From Clostridiales bacterium (GTDB lineage: Bacteria > Bacillota > Clostridia > Christensenellales > Pumilibacteraceae): DNA of 35,181 bases. Below, piece after piece: positions 6,124 through 15,428 of this stretch (position 1 is the stretch's first letter; every line of letters begins with the position of its first letter). The stretch is taken from positions 1-35,181 of the forward strand of contig JAISMM010000076.1 of the NCBI GenBank assembly GCA_031276725.1, given 5' to 3'. Under the pieces are notes generated by a model. It searched no databases, had not been told where the DNA came from, and was given only the letters and a program-made list of their open reading frames with translations. The position numbers were made by a program, and so were the translations under genes.

Positions 6124-6147
6124 ATCGGCTTGACGGTCGATTTTTTT
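6124..6147 (+). terminator. Rho-independent terminator of the accessory module
   Basis: ATCGGC (6124-6129) pairs with GTCGAT (6136-6141) with one G-U, loop TTGACG, followed by seven T (6141-6147). Marks the end of the plus-strand accessory operon. Confidence 0.75.
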
Positions 6148-6218
6148 CAAAGGAGTACATTATAAAATGTCGCATCCCCACAAGTTCCGCCACCATTTCA
6201 CCTTTGAGCGTAGGCTTA

Positions 6219-6597
6219 CTATAATGTTCTTCCGCATAAGAACGTATCAACCTCAATATCGTCGACGCATTTAAATAAAACAATGCCGCTATCGTTCGAA
6301 ATAATAATCCCCAACGGGTACAACGACACTCCCATATTTACATCTCTTTCACTATGACGCGCAAACTCGCTTAAAAACTGATGCTTAAATTTCTACACAG
6401 GTAACATTAGACGCCCTTACGTTTCCCGTTATTTACAATTCTTTCGCTTCGCCATATCTTACATTCCATTCCCACGTTATATCATACTTTCTTTTTCTTC
6501 TCATATCTTTTGCAACACTATCCCCGCACACACCGTATGCAAAACACTTGCTAAATTCCGTCAAAAATGATAGAATGTAAGGGTTCGTTGTTTTGGT
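6219..6597 (-). pseudogene. Decayed gene on the minus strand
   Basis: The stretch 6148-6623 has no intact gene. On the minus strand, protein-like sequence can be followed from about 6597: one frame gives LTEFSKCFAYGVCGDSVAKD then KYDITWEWNVRYGEAKEL, meets TAA at 6435-6433, continues in the same frame as ITGNVRASNVTCVEI, and after a one-base shift near a GAAATTTAAG stretch continues as KFKHQFLSEFARHSERDVNM to TAG at 6221-6219. So at least one nonsense and one frameshift mutation. No family recognised. The pheS promoter lies antisense within its 5' part. Confidence 0.5.
6548..6576 (+). promoter_or_regulatory. Candidate promoter of the pheS-pheT operon
   Basis: TTGCTA (6548-6553), 17-bp spacer, TAGAAT (6571-6576). 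The leader would be about 40 nt, too short for a T-box, which often controls pheST in Bacillota. Confidence 0.65.
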
Positions 6598-6623
6598 ACG
6601 GCGGACGGAGGCGATAAATTTAT

Positions 6624-7607
6624 ATGCAGGAAAAAATCAGGACTCTTACCGACGGCTGTAAAAAGCTTATCGGCGGGTGCGAAACGGCGCGCGCGTTAGG
6701 CGAGCTGCGGGCGCGGATTTTGGGCAAGAACGGCGAACTTACCGCTCTTTTGAAGGGCTTAAAGGATATGCCGGACGACGAGCGCCCTACGGCGGGCAAA
6801 ATAGTCAACGAGGCGCGCGAGGCGTTGGAGCGCGAATTCGCCGCCGCCGCCGCCGCCCTCGAAAGCGCGGAGCTTAAAGCTAAGCTCGACGCCGAAAAAA
6901 TCGACATAACAATCGATTCGGGGGGCGGGGTCGGCTCGCTCCATCCGCTCACGCTTATGCGCCGCCGCATTTGCGACTTCTTTACGGCGCAGGGCTTTAC
7001 CGTGTGCGAAAGTCCGGAAATCGAAACCGATTACTACAATTTCGAGGCGCTCAACGTTCCCGCCGATCACCCCGCGCGCGAGGTTCAGGACACGTTTTTT
7101 ATCACCGATAAAATACTTTTGCGCTCGCAAACGTCCACGGGGCAGATTCGCGCGATGGAAAAAATGCGGCCGCCCTTAAAGATTATTTCGCCCGGGCCCG
7201 TTTACCGTTCGGACGACCCCGACGCGACGCACACGCCCATGTTCCATCAGCTTGAAGGACTCGTTATCGATAAGGGCATAGCGATGAGCGATCTTAAAGG
7301 CACGCTCGACCTGTTCGCTAAGGAGTTTTTCGGCGAAAATTCGCGGACGCGTTTCCGTCCGTCCTACTTTCCGTTTACCGAACCGAGCGTCGAGGTCGAC
7401 GCGTCCTCGGGGAGCGGCTGGATCGAAATTTTGGGGGCGGGTATGGTCAACCGCAACGTGCTGCGAATGTCGGGAATCGACCCCGACGTTTATTCGGGGT
7501 TCGCGTTCGGAATGGGACTCAACAGAATAACGAACATTATTCACGCCGTACGCGACGCGCGGATTCCGTTTGAAAACGACGCGCGGTTTTTAAGGCAGTT
7601 CGGTTAG
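6624..7607 (+). CDS. pheS: Phenylalanyl-tRNA synthetase alpha subunit
   Basis: 327 residues, near the usual 330-345 for bacterial PheS. The N-terminal coiled coil (about 1-90, Ala/Glu/Lys-rich) binds tRNA-Phe. The class II catalytic core follows: motif 2 around GPVYRSDDPDATHTPMFHQL (about 190-210) and motif 3 GFAFGMGLNRI near the C-terminus. Together with PheT it forms the (alpha-beta)2 enzyme that charges tRNA-Phe in the cytoplasm. ATG at 6624 has GGAGGCG about 14 nt upstream. pheT follows after 15 nt in the same operon. tRNA-Phe itself is encoded about 3.7 kb to the left. Confidence 0.97.
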   Translation: MQEKIRTLTDGCKKLIGGCETARALGELRARILGKNGELTALLKGLKDMPDDERPTAGKIVNEAREALEREFAAAAAALESAELKAKLDAEKIDITIDSGGGVGSLHPLTLMRRRICDFFTAQGFTVCESPEIETDYYNFEALNVPADHPAREVQDTFFITDKILLRSQTSTGQIRAMEKMRPPLKIISPGPVYRSDDPDATHTPMFHQLEGLVIDKGIAMSDLKGTLDLFAKEFFGENSRTRFRPSYFPFTEPSVEVDASSGSGWIEILGAGMVNRNVLRMSGIDPDVYSGFAFGMGLNRITNIIHAVRDARIPFENDARFLRQFG

Positions 7608-7622
7608 GGGAGATTTATTCAA

Positions 7623-10010
7623 ATGAAATTACTTTTAAGCTGGCTCAACGATTACGTTAAGGTCGACGACATAGAACCCGCAGCGCTTGCGGACAGACTG
7701 TTAAATATCGGCTTCGAGGTCGAGCAAATTATAGATATCGGCGGCGGAATCGACAGGGTGGTCGCGGGCAAAATTCTTGACGTTAAGCCGCATCAGGACG
7801 CCGACAGGCTTTCGGTTTGCCTCGTCGACGTAAAGGAACGGATTCTTACCGTCGTTACGGGCGCCGACAATATTAACACGGGCGACATAGTTCCCGTCGC
7901 CCTCGACGGCGCGTCGCTCCCCGGCGGCAAAAAAATTACGGCGGGTAGTTTGCGCGGCGTTTTGAGCGAGGGTATGCTCTGCTCGGGCGCGGAATTAGGG
8001 GCCGACGACTCCGTGTTCGAGGGCGCGGGCGCCGACGGCATTTTGATTCTGCCCGCCGAAACTGCGGCGGGGCGCGACGTAAGAGAGATTTTGGGGCTTA
8101 ACGAGGTCGTTTTTGACGTCGCCGTAACGGCTAACCGCCCCGATTGTCAGTCGGTTTACGGCCTTGCAAGAGAGGTCGGCGCGGCGCTCGGACGCAAGGT
8201 TAAGCCGCTCAATTTGAAGTATACCGCCCGCGCCGCCGACAAAACGGTCGCGATAAATATCGAGGATATCGGGCTTTGTCCGCGCTATACGGCTAGGATA
8301 ATCGACGGCGTAAAAATTGCGCCCTCGCCGCTTTGGTTAAGGCGCCGCCTGCGTTTTTCGGGGCTTAAACCCATAAACAACGCGGTCGACATAACAAATT
8401 ACGTGTTGTTGGAGGTCGGTCAGCCGCTCCACGCGTTCGACTTACGGTCGGTCGAGGGCGGAATAACCGTGCGAAGGGCGAAGTCGAACGAAAAAATCAC
8501 CGCGCTCGACGGCGCAAAATACGAGCTTGCCGACAATATGCTCGTTATCGCCGACGACGTTAAACCGCTTGCGATAGCGGGCGTTATGGGCGGCGAATTC
8601 AGCGGCGTTAACCCCGATACAACCTGCGTTTTATTAGAGGCGGCGACGTTCGCGCGCGGCTCCGTGCGGCTTACCTCGCGCACGCTCGGACTCCGTTCGG
8701 ATTCGTCGGCGCGTTACGAAAAGGGCGTCGACTACGCGTCCGTCGATACGGGCCGCGAACGCGCACTCGCGCTTTTTTATCAATTAAAGGCGGGTAAAAT
8801 AACCGACTATAAGGGCGGCGCGGGAATCGATCCGCCCGCGCAAAGGGTTATCGAAACGTCCGTTTTTGACATTAACCGCGTTTTGGGTATGAAAATCAAG
8901 GCGGCGGACGCCGTTAAAATTTTGCGCGCGCTCGAATTCGGGGTCAAACAAAACGGCGACGCGTTAAAGTGCGCCGCGCCCGCCTACCGCGAGGACGTCG
9001 ACAATTTTACGGATTTGGCGGAGGAGGTCATACGCTTTTACGGCTACGACAAAATGAATCCGACGCTGCCGTTTATCGCCGAGCCGCTTGCGAGCGGTTA
9101 CGAGCCGCGCCTTAAAAAGATCGACGCCTTAAAGGACTTTTTGGTGGCGCGGGGACTTTCCGAGGCCGTGTCGTATTCGTTTATTAACCCCAAAATTCAC
9201 GACAAACTTTTATTGCCGCAGGCCGATCCGCTTCGCGGGGCTATACGCGTACTAAACCCGCTCAGCGAGGAATTTTCGGTTATGCGGACGCAATTATCGG
9301 GTAGTATGCTAGACATAGTACGGCTGAACGCGAGCCGCCAAAATACTCCGTTGCGGCTTTTCGAGGTCGCGAAGACCTATAAATCGGCGGAGCTGCCGCC
9401 AAAGTGCCTCCCGCGCGAAAACGAAACTCTTTGCGCGGCGCTCGCGGGCGGCGGCGCGGATTTTTACGCGCTTAAAGCGCTCGCGGGGGGCGTTTTGCAG
9501 TTTTTCGGCGCGGACTGCGCGCTAAAATACGGCTCGAAGAGCTGGCTGCACCCGGGGATTAGCGCGGACGTAATTTTTTGCGGGGCCGTCGTCGGCTCGT
9601 TCGGCAAAATTCACCCGCTCGCGGCTAAAAGTTTCGACGTTCCGTCCGATACGCTTATCGCGGAAATCGACCTTGAATATTTGCTCGCGTCAAAAAAGCC
9701 CGTCGCGGTATTTAAGCCTCTGCCCAAGTTTCCCGCCGTCGAGCGCGATTTGGCGGTTACCGTCGAACGGGGCGTCGCCGTCGGCGAGCTTATAGACGCG
9801 GTAAGGCGGGCGGGCGGCGAAACGGTCGAGGACGTTAAACTGTTCGACGTTTACGAGGGCGAGCAGATCGCCGCCGGGTCAAAAAGCGTCGCGCTGTCGG
9901 TTAAGCTCCGCTCGGCGGATTCGACGCTCGACGAGTCCGGGGTAAGCGGCGTTATGAATAAGATTGTGGGTGCGCTCGGCGCGGAGTTTAACGCGAGGTT
10001 GCGGACTTAA
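7623..10010 (+). CDS. pheT: Phenylalanyl-tRNA synthetase beta subunit
   Basis: 795 residues, usual for bacterial PheT. Domains in order: a short N-terminal piece (LLLSWLNDYV), an EMAP/tRNA-binding OB fold (about 40-150), the B3/B4 editing domain (about 205-375), B5 (about 400-470), a catalytic-like core, and the C-terminal ferredoxin-fold anticodon-binding domain (about 700-795, FPAVERDLAV). It completes the PheRS heterotetramer and edits mischarged Tyr. The stop overlaps the next ATG by one base (TAATG). A palindromic repeat copy lies in the coding sequence at 9302-9320, encoding SMLDIV. Confidence 0.97.
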   Translation: MKLLLSWLNDYVKVDDIEPAALADRLLNIGFEVEQIIDIGGGIDRVVAGKILDVKPHQDADRLSVCLVDVKERILTVVTGADNINTGDIVPVALDGASLPGGKKITAGSLRGVLSEGMLCSGAELGADDSVFEGAGADGILILPAETAAGRDVREILGLNEVVFDVAVTANRPDCQSVYGLAREVGAALGRKVKPLNLKYTARAADKTVAINIEDIGLCPRYTARIIDGVKIAPSPLWLRRRLRFSGLKPINNAVDITNYVLLEVGQPLHAFDLRSVEGGITVRRAKSNEKITALDGAKYELADNMLVIADDVKPLAIAGVMGGEFSGVNPDTTCVLLEAATFARGSVRLTSRTLGLRSDSSARYEKGVDYASVDTGRERALALFYQLKAGKITDYKGGAGIDPPAQRVIETSVFDINRVLGMKIKAADAVKILRALEFGVKQNGDALKCAAPAYREDVDNFTDLAEEVIRFYGYDKMNPTLPFIAEPLASGYEPRLKKIDALKDFLVARGLSEAVSYSFINPKIHDKLLLPQADPLRGAIRVLNPLSEEFSVMRTQLSGSMLDIVRLNASRQNTPLRLFEVAKTYKSAELPPKCLPRENETLCAALAGGGADFYALKALAGGVLQFFGADCALKYGSKSWLHPGISADVIFCGAVVGSFGKIHPLAAKSFDVPSDTLIAEIDLEYLLASKKPVAVFKPLPKFPAVERDLAVTVERGVAVGELIDAVRRAGGETVEDVKLFDVYEGEQIAAGSKSVALSVKLRSADSTLDESGVSGVMNKIVGALGAEFNARLRT
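9302..9320 (+). repeat. Palindromic repeat copy 2 (in pheT)
   Basis: TAGTATGCT-A-GACATAGTA, read in frame as S-M-L-D-I-V. Right half perfect; inner left half differs. Extends by G...C to 21 bp, like copy 1. Confidence 0.8.
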
Positions 10011-12232
10011 TGAACCGCGCGGCGCCCGAAATTCTTGCCCCGGCGGGCGGGCCGGAGCAATTGCGCGCGGCGGTTAATAACGGCGCGGACGCGGTGTATT
10101 TGGGCTTAAAGGAGTTTAACGCGCGCGACAAGGCGCAAAACTTCGATCTTGACGAACTAAAAGCCGCCTCGCGTTACGCGCGGCTTTTCGGCGTAAAAAT
10201 TTACGTCGCTTTAAACACGCTTATTAAAAACGACGAATTGAGCCGTGCGCTATCGCTTGCGGACGGCGCGTACGGATACGCGGACGCGTTTATCGTTCAA
10301 GACCTCGGCTTTGCACGCGAGCTTAAAAAACGGTTCCCCGATATAATTTTGCACGCGAGCACCCAAGCGGGCGTACACAACGCCGCCGGCGCTAAATTTA
10401 TGGAGGCTTCGGGCTTTTCGCGCGTCGTTTTGTCGCGCGAAACTCTTTTGGAGGATATTCGCGCCGTTAAGACGGCGACGGCGTTAGAGCTTGAATTTTT
10501 TGTGCAGGGCGCTATGTGCGTGTCGTTTTCGGGCAACTGCTATTTTTCGAGTCTCGTTTCGGGCTACGGCGGCAACAGGGGCAAGTGCTTGCAGCTTTGC
10601 CGCAAACGCTATTGCCTTACCCTCGGCGGCGGCGTGCGCGATAGCGGCTATTTATTGTCGCCCAAAGACCTTTATATGGCGGAGCGTTTGCCCCGGCTTA
10701 TCGACGCGGGCATAACCTCGTTTAAGATAGAGGGGCGGCTAAGACGGCCCGAATACGTCGCCGCCGCCGTCCGCGCCTATAAGAACGCGCTCGCCGCGCC
10801 CGTCTTGAAGGAGGATACCGACGCCTTGAAGCTGATGTTCAACCGCGGCGATTACTGTACCGCGCACATAGACGGGCCGACGGCGAACATAATATGCAAG
10901 GAGCTTCAAGGCCACTGCGGGCTAAAAATCGGCGCGGTTAAGACCGTTAAGAACGGCGCGGCGGTTTTGGATACGTCCCGCGTTTTGCAAAAGGGCGACG
11001 GCGTAAAGTTTGTGCGGAACGGCGCGGAGTCGGGAACGGCGGAGGTTATCCGCGACGGGGCGGCGGTAACGTTTAAGGGCGCGGTAAGGGCGGGGGACGA
11101 GGCGCGGCTGACTACCGACACCGCGTTAATTAAAAGTCTTAACGCCGTCAAGCGTTTTATCGGTATTGACGCGCGCGCCGAATTGCGGCGCGGTCAAAAA
11201 GCAAAATTGATTTTGACGTATAACGGAATAACGGCGCAAGCGGAATCGGAGCAAACGGTCGAAGCCGCCCGCGACGCGGGTATAACGGCTGAGCGCATAG
11301 ATGGAATAATTACGGCGGCGGGGACGGACGGCGTTAATATAACCGTAAAAAACCTTGCGGTCGACGGTAATATTTTTATTCCCGTATCGGCGTTAAAGAC
11401 GATGCGACGAAAATGCGTCGATGAAATAGTCGATAAAATTATAGCAAAAAACGCGGTAAAAACGGCAAAAAGCCATACTATGTCTGACATAACATACAAT
11501 TTTCGCATAAAAAGCGGTCTTTTTGTGCAAATAGAGAGTATGGAGCAAGCCGCCGTCGACGGCTTGAACGCCGCCGATTACGTCGTGTTTAATCCGTCCG
11601 AATATTCGCCGGAGCCGATAGGAGAATTTTACGGGAGGTTCGGCGAACGCGCCGTTTTGAATCTGCCCGCCGTGTGCAGGGGCGCGGACGCGGACGTATT
11701 AAGGCGTTGCATAGCCGCCGCGCCGATAAAAACGTTTATAGTCAACAATCCCGGCGGAATCGAATTCGTGAAAGACAAAAACATTATATTCGGCGCGTTT
11801 ATGAATTGTCTTAACGACGCCCTCGACGTCGAAAAAATCGCGTCGGTCGAGTGCGAAAGACTTTCGCAAACGGCCATTAACTATATTTTCGGCCGCTTTC
11901 CGCTTATGACGTTTACGCACTGCGTTAAAAAGTCGGCGCTCGGCGCTTGCCCGCGCGATTGCGGCGGCTATAAGGGCGCGGCGCTTACGGACGAAACGCG
12001 CGGAGTATTCCCTCTGCGGCGCGTAAAGCTGCGCTATTGCTACGGACAGCTTTTGAACGGCACGCCGATATACCTTGCCGATAAATGCGCGGAGCGGGCG
12101 CTCGCCAAACGCTTTATCGATTTAACCGGTTACGGCGCGCGCGAATCGGAGGGAATGCTGAAAACGGCGCTGGCGGGCGCTAAACCGGAATTCGCGCACA
12201 CGCGCGGACGCATAGAAAAAACACTATTTTAG
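10010..12232 (+). CDS. U32 peptidase family protein (tRNA/rRNA hydroxylation type), long form
   Basis: 740 residues. The N-terminal U32 domain (about 1-300) has the PILAPAG-type opening (EILAPAGGPEQLRAAVNNGA), the GNRGKCLQLCRKRY segment and a downstream DLYMAERLPRLIDAGI. A middle region (about 300-500) matches the longer U32 proteins that carry an added domain. The C-terminus has a Cys cluster (FTHCVKKSALGACPRDCGG ... RYCYG). Known U32 proteins RlhA and TrhO/TrhP make hydroxylated cytidine or uridine in rRNA or tRNA rather than acting as peptidases; the size fits an RlhA-like protein. It sits between pheT (1-nt overlap) and mutS2 in one likely operon. A palindrome copy at 11476-11494 encodes TMSDIT in the linker before the C-terminal part. 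Confidence 0.88.
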   Translation: MNRAAPEILAPAGGPEQLRAAVNNGADAVYLGLKEFNARDKAQNFDLDELKAASRYARLFGVKIYVALNTLIKNDELSRALSLADGAYGYADAFIVQDLGFARELKKRFPDIILHASTQAGVHNAAGAKFMEASGFSRVVLSRETLLEDIRAVKTATALELEFFVQGAMCVSFSGNCYFSSLVSGYGGNRGKCLQLCRKRYCLTLGGGVRDSGYLLSPKDLYMAERLPRLIDAGITSFKIEGRLRRPEYVAAAVRAYKNALAAPVLKEDTDALKLMFNRGDYCTAHIDGPTANIICKELQGHCGLKIGAVKTVKNGAAVLDTSRVLQKGDGVKFVRNGAESGTAEVIRDGAAVTFKGAVRAGDEARLTTDTALIKSLNAVKRFIGIDARAELRRGQKAKLILTYNGITAQAESEQTVEAARDAGITAERIDGIITAAGTDGVNITVKNLAVDGNIFIPVSALKTMRRKCVDEIVDKIIAKNAVKTAKSHTMSDITYNFRIKSGLFVQIESMEQAAVDGLNAADYVVFNPSEYSPEPIGEFYGRFGERAVLNLPAVCRGADADVLRRCIAAAPIKTFIVNNPGGIEFVKDKNIIFGAFMNCLNDALDVEKIASVECERLSQTAINYIFGRFPLMTFTHCVKKSALGACPRDCGGYKGAALTDETRGVFPLRRVKLRYCYGQLLNGTPIYLADKCAERALAKRFIDLTGYGARESEGMLKTALAGAKPEFAHTRGRIEKTLF
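11476..11494 (+). repeat. Palindromic repeat copy 3 (in U32 gene)
   Basis: TACTATGTC-T-GACATAACA, read in frame as T-M-S-D-I-T. Inner 13 bp perfect palindrome around the central T. Confidence 0.85.
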
Positions 12233-12245
12233 GCGGTGATACCCA

Positions 12246-12264
12246 TACTATGACAGACATAACA
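12246..12264 (+). repeat. Palindromic repeat copy 4 (at the mutS2 start codon)
   Basis: TACTATGAC-A-GACATAACA. The ATG of the repeat is the mutS2 start codon, so the protein begins MTDIT. Confidence 0.85.
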
Positions 12265-14607
12265 ACACTAAAAGCGCTTGAATTCGATAAAATCCTCGAA
12301 ATTTTGTCGGGGTTCGCCGTTTCGCGCGTTTCTAAGGACGCGATATCGAATATTACGCCGTCCTACGACGCGGCGGAGGCGGAGGAGCTTTTGGAGCAAG
12401 TCGCCGAAGCTTATATAACGGTCGAAAAGTACGGACTTTCGCCCGTGTCGTCGTTCGACGACGTTACCGCCGTTTTGGCAAAGTCTAAAATCGACGCCGC
12501 TTTGCAACCGTCCGAATTGCTGGCCGTCGCGCGTCTTATACGTTGCGCGCGCGCCGCCAAGCGCGGCATAGAGGGAACGGGCGACGACGTTATGCGGCTT
12601 AAAACGCTCGCCGCGTCGATATTCGCCGACGCCGCCCTCGAAAAGGCGATAAACGAATGCATAGCGGGCGAAAACGAGATACGCGACGACGCGAGCGCGG
12701 CTTTGCGCGACATAAGACGCAAAATCCGCGCCGCCGACGCGCGGTTGAAGGAGAGGCTTGCAAGCTATACGCGCTCGAACGAAATGTCGAAATATATGCG
12801 GGACAATCTTGTAACGGTGAGGGACGGGCGTTTCGTACTGCCCGTAAGGTCGGAATGTCAATCGTCCGTGCCGGGACTTATTCACGACAAGTCCGCTACG
12901 GGTTCGACGGTGTTTATAGAGCCGTTCGCCGTGGTGCAGCTTAATAACGAGCTTAAATCCCTGCGGATAGAGGAGAGCCGCGAAATCGACAGAATTTTGC
13001 GGGCGCTGTCGCAAATGACGGCGAACGCCGCCGATAACCTTGCGATGTGCCAAGAAACCTGTACTATGTTAGACATAATATATGCTAAGAGCGCGTTTTC
13101 GGTATATTTTGACTGCTCGAAGCCGCTCCTAAACACAAAAGGCTACGTCAATTTGATAGACGCGCGGCATCCGCTTATCGATAAAAACAAGGTCGTTCCC
13201 GTTACGGTCGCGTTCGGCCGCGATTACCGCCTGTTGCTTATAACGGGCCCGAATACCGGCGGCAAAACGGTTTGCCTAAAAACCGTCGGACTTTTCTGCC
13301 TTATGGCGGCGAGCGGCATAAATATTCCGTGCGCGCCGGGTAGCTCCGCCGCCGTGTTCGACGGCGTTTACTGCGACGTGGGCGACGGTCAAAGCGTCCT
13401 CAATTCGTTAAGCACGTTTTCGGCGCACATAGCCAACATAATCGGCATAACCGCCAAAATAACCGATAACTCGCTTGTGCTGCTCGACGAGCTGGGGGGC
13501 GGCACGGACCCCGCCGAGGGCGCGGCGCTCGCCGTCGGCGTAATCAAATTTTTGGAGCGGACGGGCGCGCGCGGCATCGTAACGACGCACTACGGCAAGC
13601 TGAAAGAATACGCGGCGCTTTCGCCCGCGCTAATGAACGCGTGTATGCGCTTCGACGAAAAAACGCTCACCCCGTCCTACAAGCTGGTAACGGGTCTTGC
13701 CGGGGTGAGCCGCGCTCTTAAAATCGCCGAAAATTTGGGGCTTGACGGGCGCATTATCGACGAGGCGCAAAAGAGTCTCGACGGCGAAACGACGCGGTTT
13801 TCGGACGCGCTAGGCGACGCGGAGCGGATAAAGTCGGAGGCGCTCGACGAATTAGAACGCGTTTCGGCTTTGCGGACGGAGCTTGAAAAGGAACGCGCCG
13901 CGCTGTTAGAATCGAAAAAAGCCGTGGACGCGCGGCTTGAAAAAATCCGGGCGAACGCCGCCTTGGAACTCAAAAAAATAGTGAGCGCGGGCGCGGAAAA
14001 AGCCGCTCAAATTATAGACGAAATGAGGTCGCTCGCGGCGGACGGCGGCGAACGGGCGCGGTTTGAGGCTATGCGGCTCAAAAAGGAATTGGATGGTATT
14101 TGCCCCGAATCCGAAAACGACGATTTGCCGACGCTTTATGCGGAGCTAAAAAAGGACGGAATCGCCGTGGGTCAAAGGGTGATAATAAGGGCGCTCGGCA
14201 CGGACGCCGAGGTTAAGACACTGCCCGATAAGCGCGGCGAGCTTTACGTTTTGTCGGGCAACGCGTCGGTCAAGGTTAAACTCGACGCGCTTGCGGCGGC
14301 GCCGCCCCGAAAGGTTCCGCAAAAAAAGGAGCGGTTCGCCGTTCAAAGCCCGCCCGCCGAACCCGCGCCCAAAACGGAGGAAATCAACGTTATCGGGCTG
14401 ACCGTCGCCGAGGCGGTCGAGGTTTTAGCTCCGCATATCGAAACGGCGGAGAACGGCGCCGCTATGAGAATTGTTCACGGCAAGGGGACGGGCGCATTGG
14501 GCAGGGGACTTCAAGCCTACCTTAAAAAGCACCCCCGCGCGCGCTCGGTGCGGTGGGGCGGGTACGGCGAGGGGGGCTCGGGAGTAACTATTCTTGAAAT
14601 TAACTAA
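12250..14607 (+). CDS. mutS2: MutS2-type ATPase with C-terminal Smr domain
   Basis: 785 residues, as usual for MutS2. It lacks the mismatch-binding domain I of MutS and has the core/clamp region, an ABC-type ATPase with Walker A GPNTGGKT (about 337-344) and LLDELGGGTDPAEGAAL as Walker B/signature region, a long coiled coil (about 520-620), and an Smr domain at the end (HGKGTGALGRGL). In Bacillota MutS2/RqcU acts on collided ribosomes and in suppressing recombination. The Smr start reads INVIGLT where the classic LDLRG motif would be, so nuclease activity is uncertain. The ATG is inside a palindrome copy, with GGTGAT as a weak ribosome site; a second copy lies at 13062-13080. Confidence 0.95.
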   Translation: MTDITTLKALEFDKILEILSGFAVSRVSKDAISNITPSYDAAEAEELLEQVAEAYITVEKYGLSPVSSFDDVTAVLAKSKIDAALQPSELLAVARLIRCARAAKRGIEGTGDDVMRLKTLAASIFADAALEKAINECIAGENEIRDDASAALRDIRRKIRAADARLKERLASYTRSNEMSKYMRDNLVTVRDGRFVLPVRSECQSSVPGLIHDKSATGSTVFIEPFAVVQLNNELKSLRIEESREIDRILRALSQMTANAADNLAMCQETCTMLDIIYAKSAFSVYFDCSKPLLNTKGYVNLIDARHPLIDKNKVVPVTVAFGRDYRLLLITGPNTGGKTVCLKTVGLFCLMAASGINIPCAPGSSAAVFDGVYCDVGDGQSVLNSLSTFSAHIANIIGITAKITDNSLVLLDELGGGTDPAEGAALAVGVIKFLERTGARGIVTTHYGKLKEYAALSPALMNACMRFDEKTLTPSYKLVTGLAGVSRALKIAENLGLDGRIIDEAQKSLDGETTRFSDALGDAERIKSEALDELERVSALRTELEKERAALLESKKAVDARLEKIRANAALELKKIVSAGAEKAAQIIDEMRSLAADGGERARFEAMRLKKELDGICPESENDDLPTLYAELKKDGIAVGQRVIIRALGTDAEVKTLPDKRGELYVLSGNASVKVKLDALAAAPPRKVPQKKERFAVQSPPAEPAPKTEEINVIGLTVAEAVEVLAPHIETAENGAAMRIVHGKGTGALGRGLQAYLKKHPRARSVRWGGYGEGGSGVTILEIN
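13062..13080 (+). repeat. Palindromic repeat copy 5 (in mutS2)
   Basis: TACTATGTT-A-GACATAATA, read as T-M-L-D-I-I. Right core GACATA perfect. Confidence 0.8.
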
Positions 14608-14657
14608 AAAATTATTGGGTTTTATTCATAATTACGAAACAACTTACTAAATTTCGC

Positions 14658-14686
14658 TTGTGTATTTTATTTTTTTCTTGTATAAT
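14658..14686 (+). promoter_or_regulatory. Promoter of the two-component operon
   Basis: TTGTGT (14658-14663), 17-bp T-rich spacer, TATAAT (14681-14686) in an AT-rich gap after mutS2. Leader about 30 nt with GAGAGGG before the ATG. Confidence 0.75.
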
Positions 14687-14721
14687 ATATAGAGATAAAT
14701 TTTTTTAGAGAGGGCATAAAA

Positions 14722-15408
14722 ATGCTAAACCAAAAAATCCTAATAGTAGACGACGACGTCAATATCTGCCAGCTGCTTAACCTGTACCTTGTGAAGGAGG
14801 GTTACACCACTTTCATATGCCACAACGGGAAGGACGCGATTAAACAGATAATCGAACAGACCTACGATATAGTTCTGCTCGACATTATGATGCCGGAGAT
14901 GGACGGGTTCGAAACGCTTTCAAATATAAGAAAGTTCTCGAATATACCCGTCATTTTGCTGTCGGCGAAGGGCGAGCCGATGGACAAAATAAGCGGCCTC
15001 GACATAGGCGCCGACGACTACGTAACAAAACCGTTCGAGCCGCAGGAGTTGATCTCGCGCATAAAGGCGCTGCTTCGCCGCACGCAGTCTTCACCCGCGA
15101 TTCAGCCGAATTCCGACCTGACGATCGGCAATCTTTACGTGAGTCTGACTAACTATATAGTCAAGGTCAACGACAAAAAGGTCGATATGCCGCCCAAGGA
15201 AATCGAGCTCGTTTATCACCTGGCGTCGAATCCCGTGCGCGTCTACACGCGCGAGCAGCTCCTCGCGCAGGTTTGGGGCGTGAGCTACAAGGGCGACACG
15301 CGGACGGTCGACGTCCATATAAAGCGCATTCGCGAAAAGCTCGGTCAGGGCGTCGGTTGGCGCCTCGACACCGTTTGGGGCGTCGGATATAAATTCGAAT
15401 TGTTTTAA
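14722..15408 (+). CDS. OmpR/PhoB-family response regulator
   Basis: 228 residues. The receiver domain (about 4-116) has the acidic pocket D10-D12, phospho-acceptor D54 (LLDIMMPEMDG), and KPF (TKPFEPQEL). The C-terminal winged helix (about 130-226) has RTVDVHIKRIREKLG and ends VWGVGYKFE. A transcription factor activated by the adjacent sensor kinase. Length and order (regulator first, kinase 20 nt later) resemble PhoP/YycF/ResD types; no further assignment is possible. Confidence 0.93.
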   Translation: MLNQKILIVDDDVNICQLLNLYLVKEGYTTFICHNGKDAIKQIIEQTYDIVLLDIMMPEMDGFETLSNIRKFSNIPVILLSAKGEPMDKISGLDIGADDYVTKPFEPQELISRIKALLRRTQSSPAIQPNSDLTIGNLYVSLTNYIVKVNDKKVDMPPKEIELVYHLASNPVRVYTREQLLAQVWGVSYKGDTRTVDVHIKRIREKLGQGVGWRLDTVWGVGYKFELF

Positions 15409-15428
15409 GCCGATATTTGTGAGCGCGT

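Noticed and set aside
6167-6274. Plus-strand ORF of 35 codons after an AAAGGAG
   Set aside because: It is antisense to the decayed minus-strand gene and follows a terminator; the peptide (His/Arg-rich) has no protein-like pattern.
6577-6623. T-box riboswitch before pheS
   Set aside because: The leader after the candidate promoter is only about 40 nt and has no T-box sequence or specifier stem.
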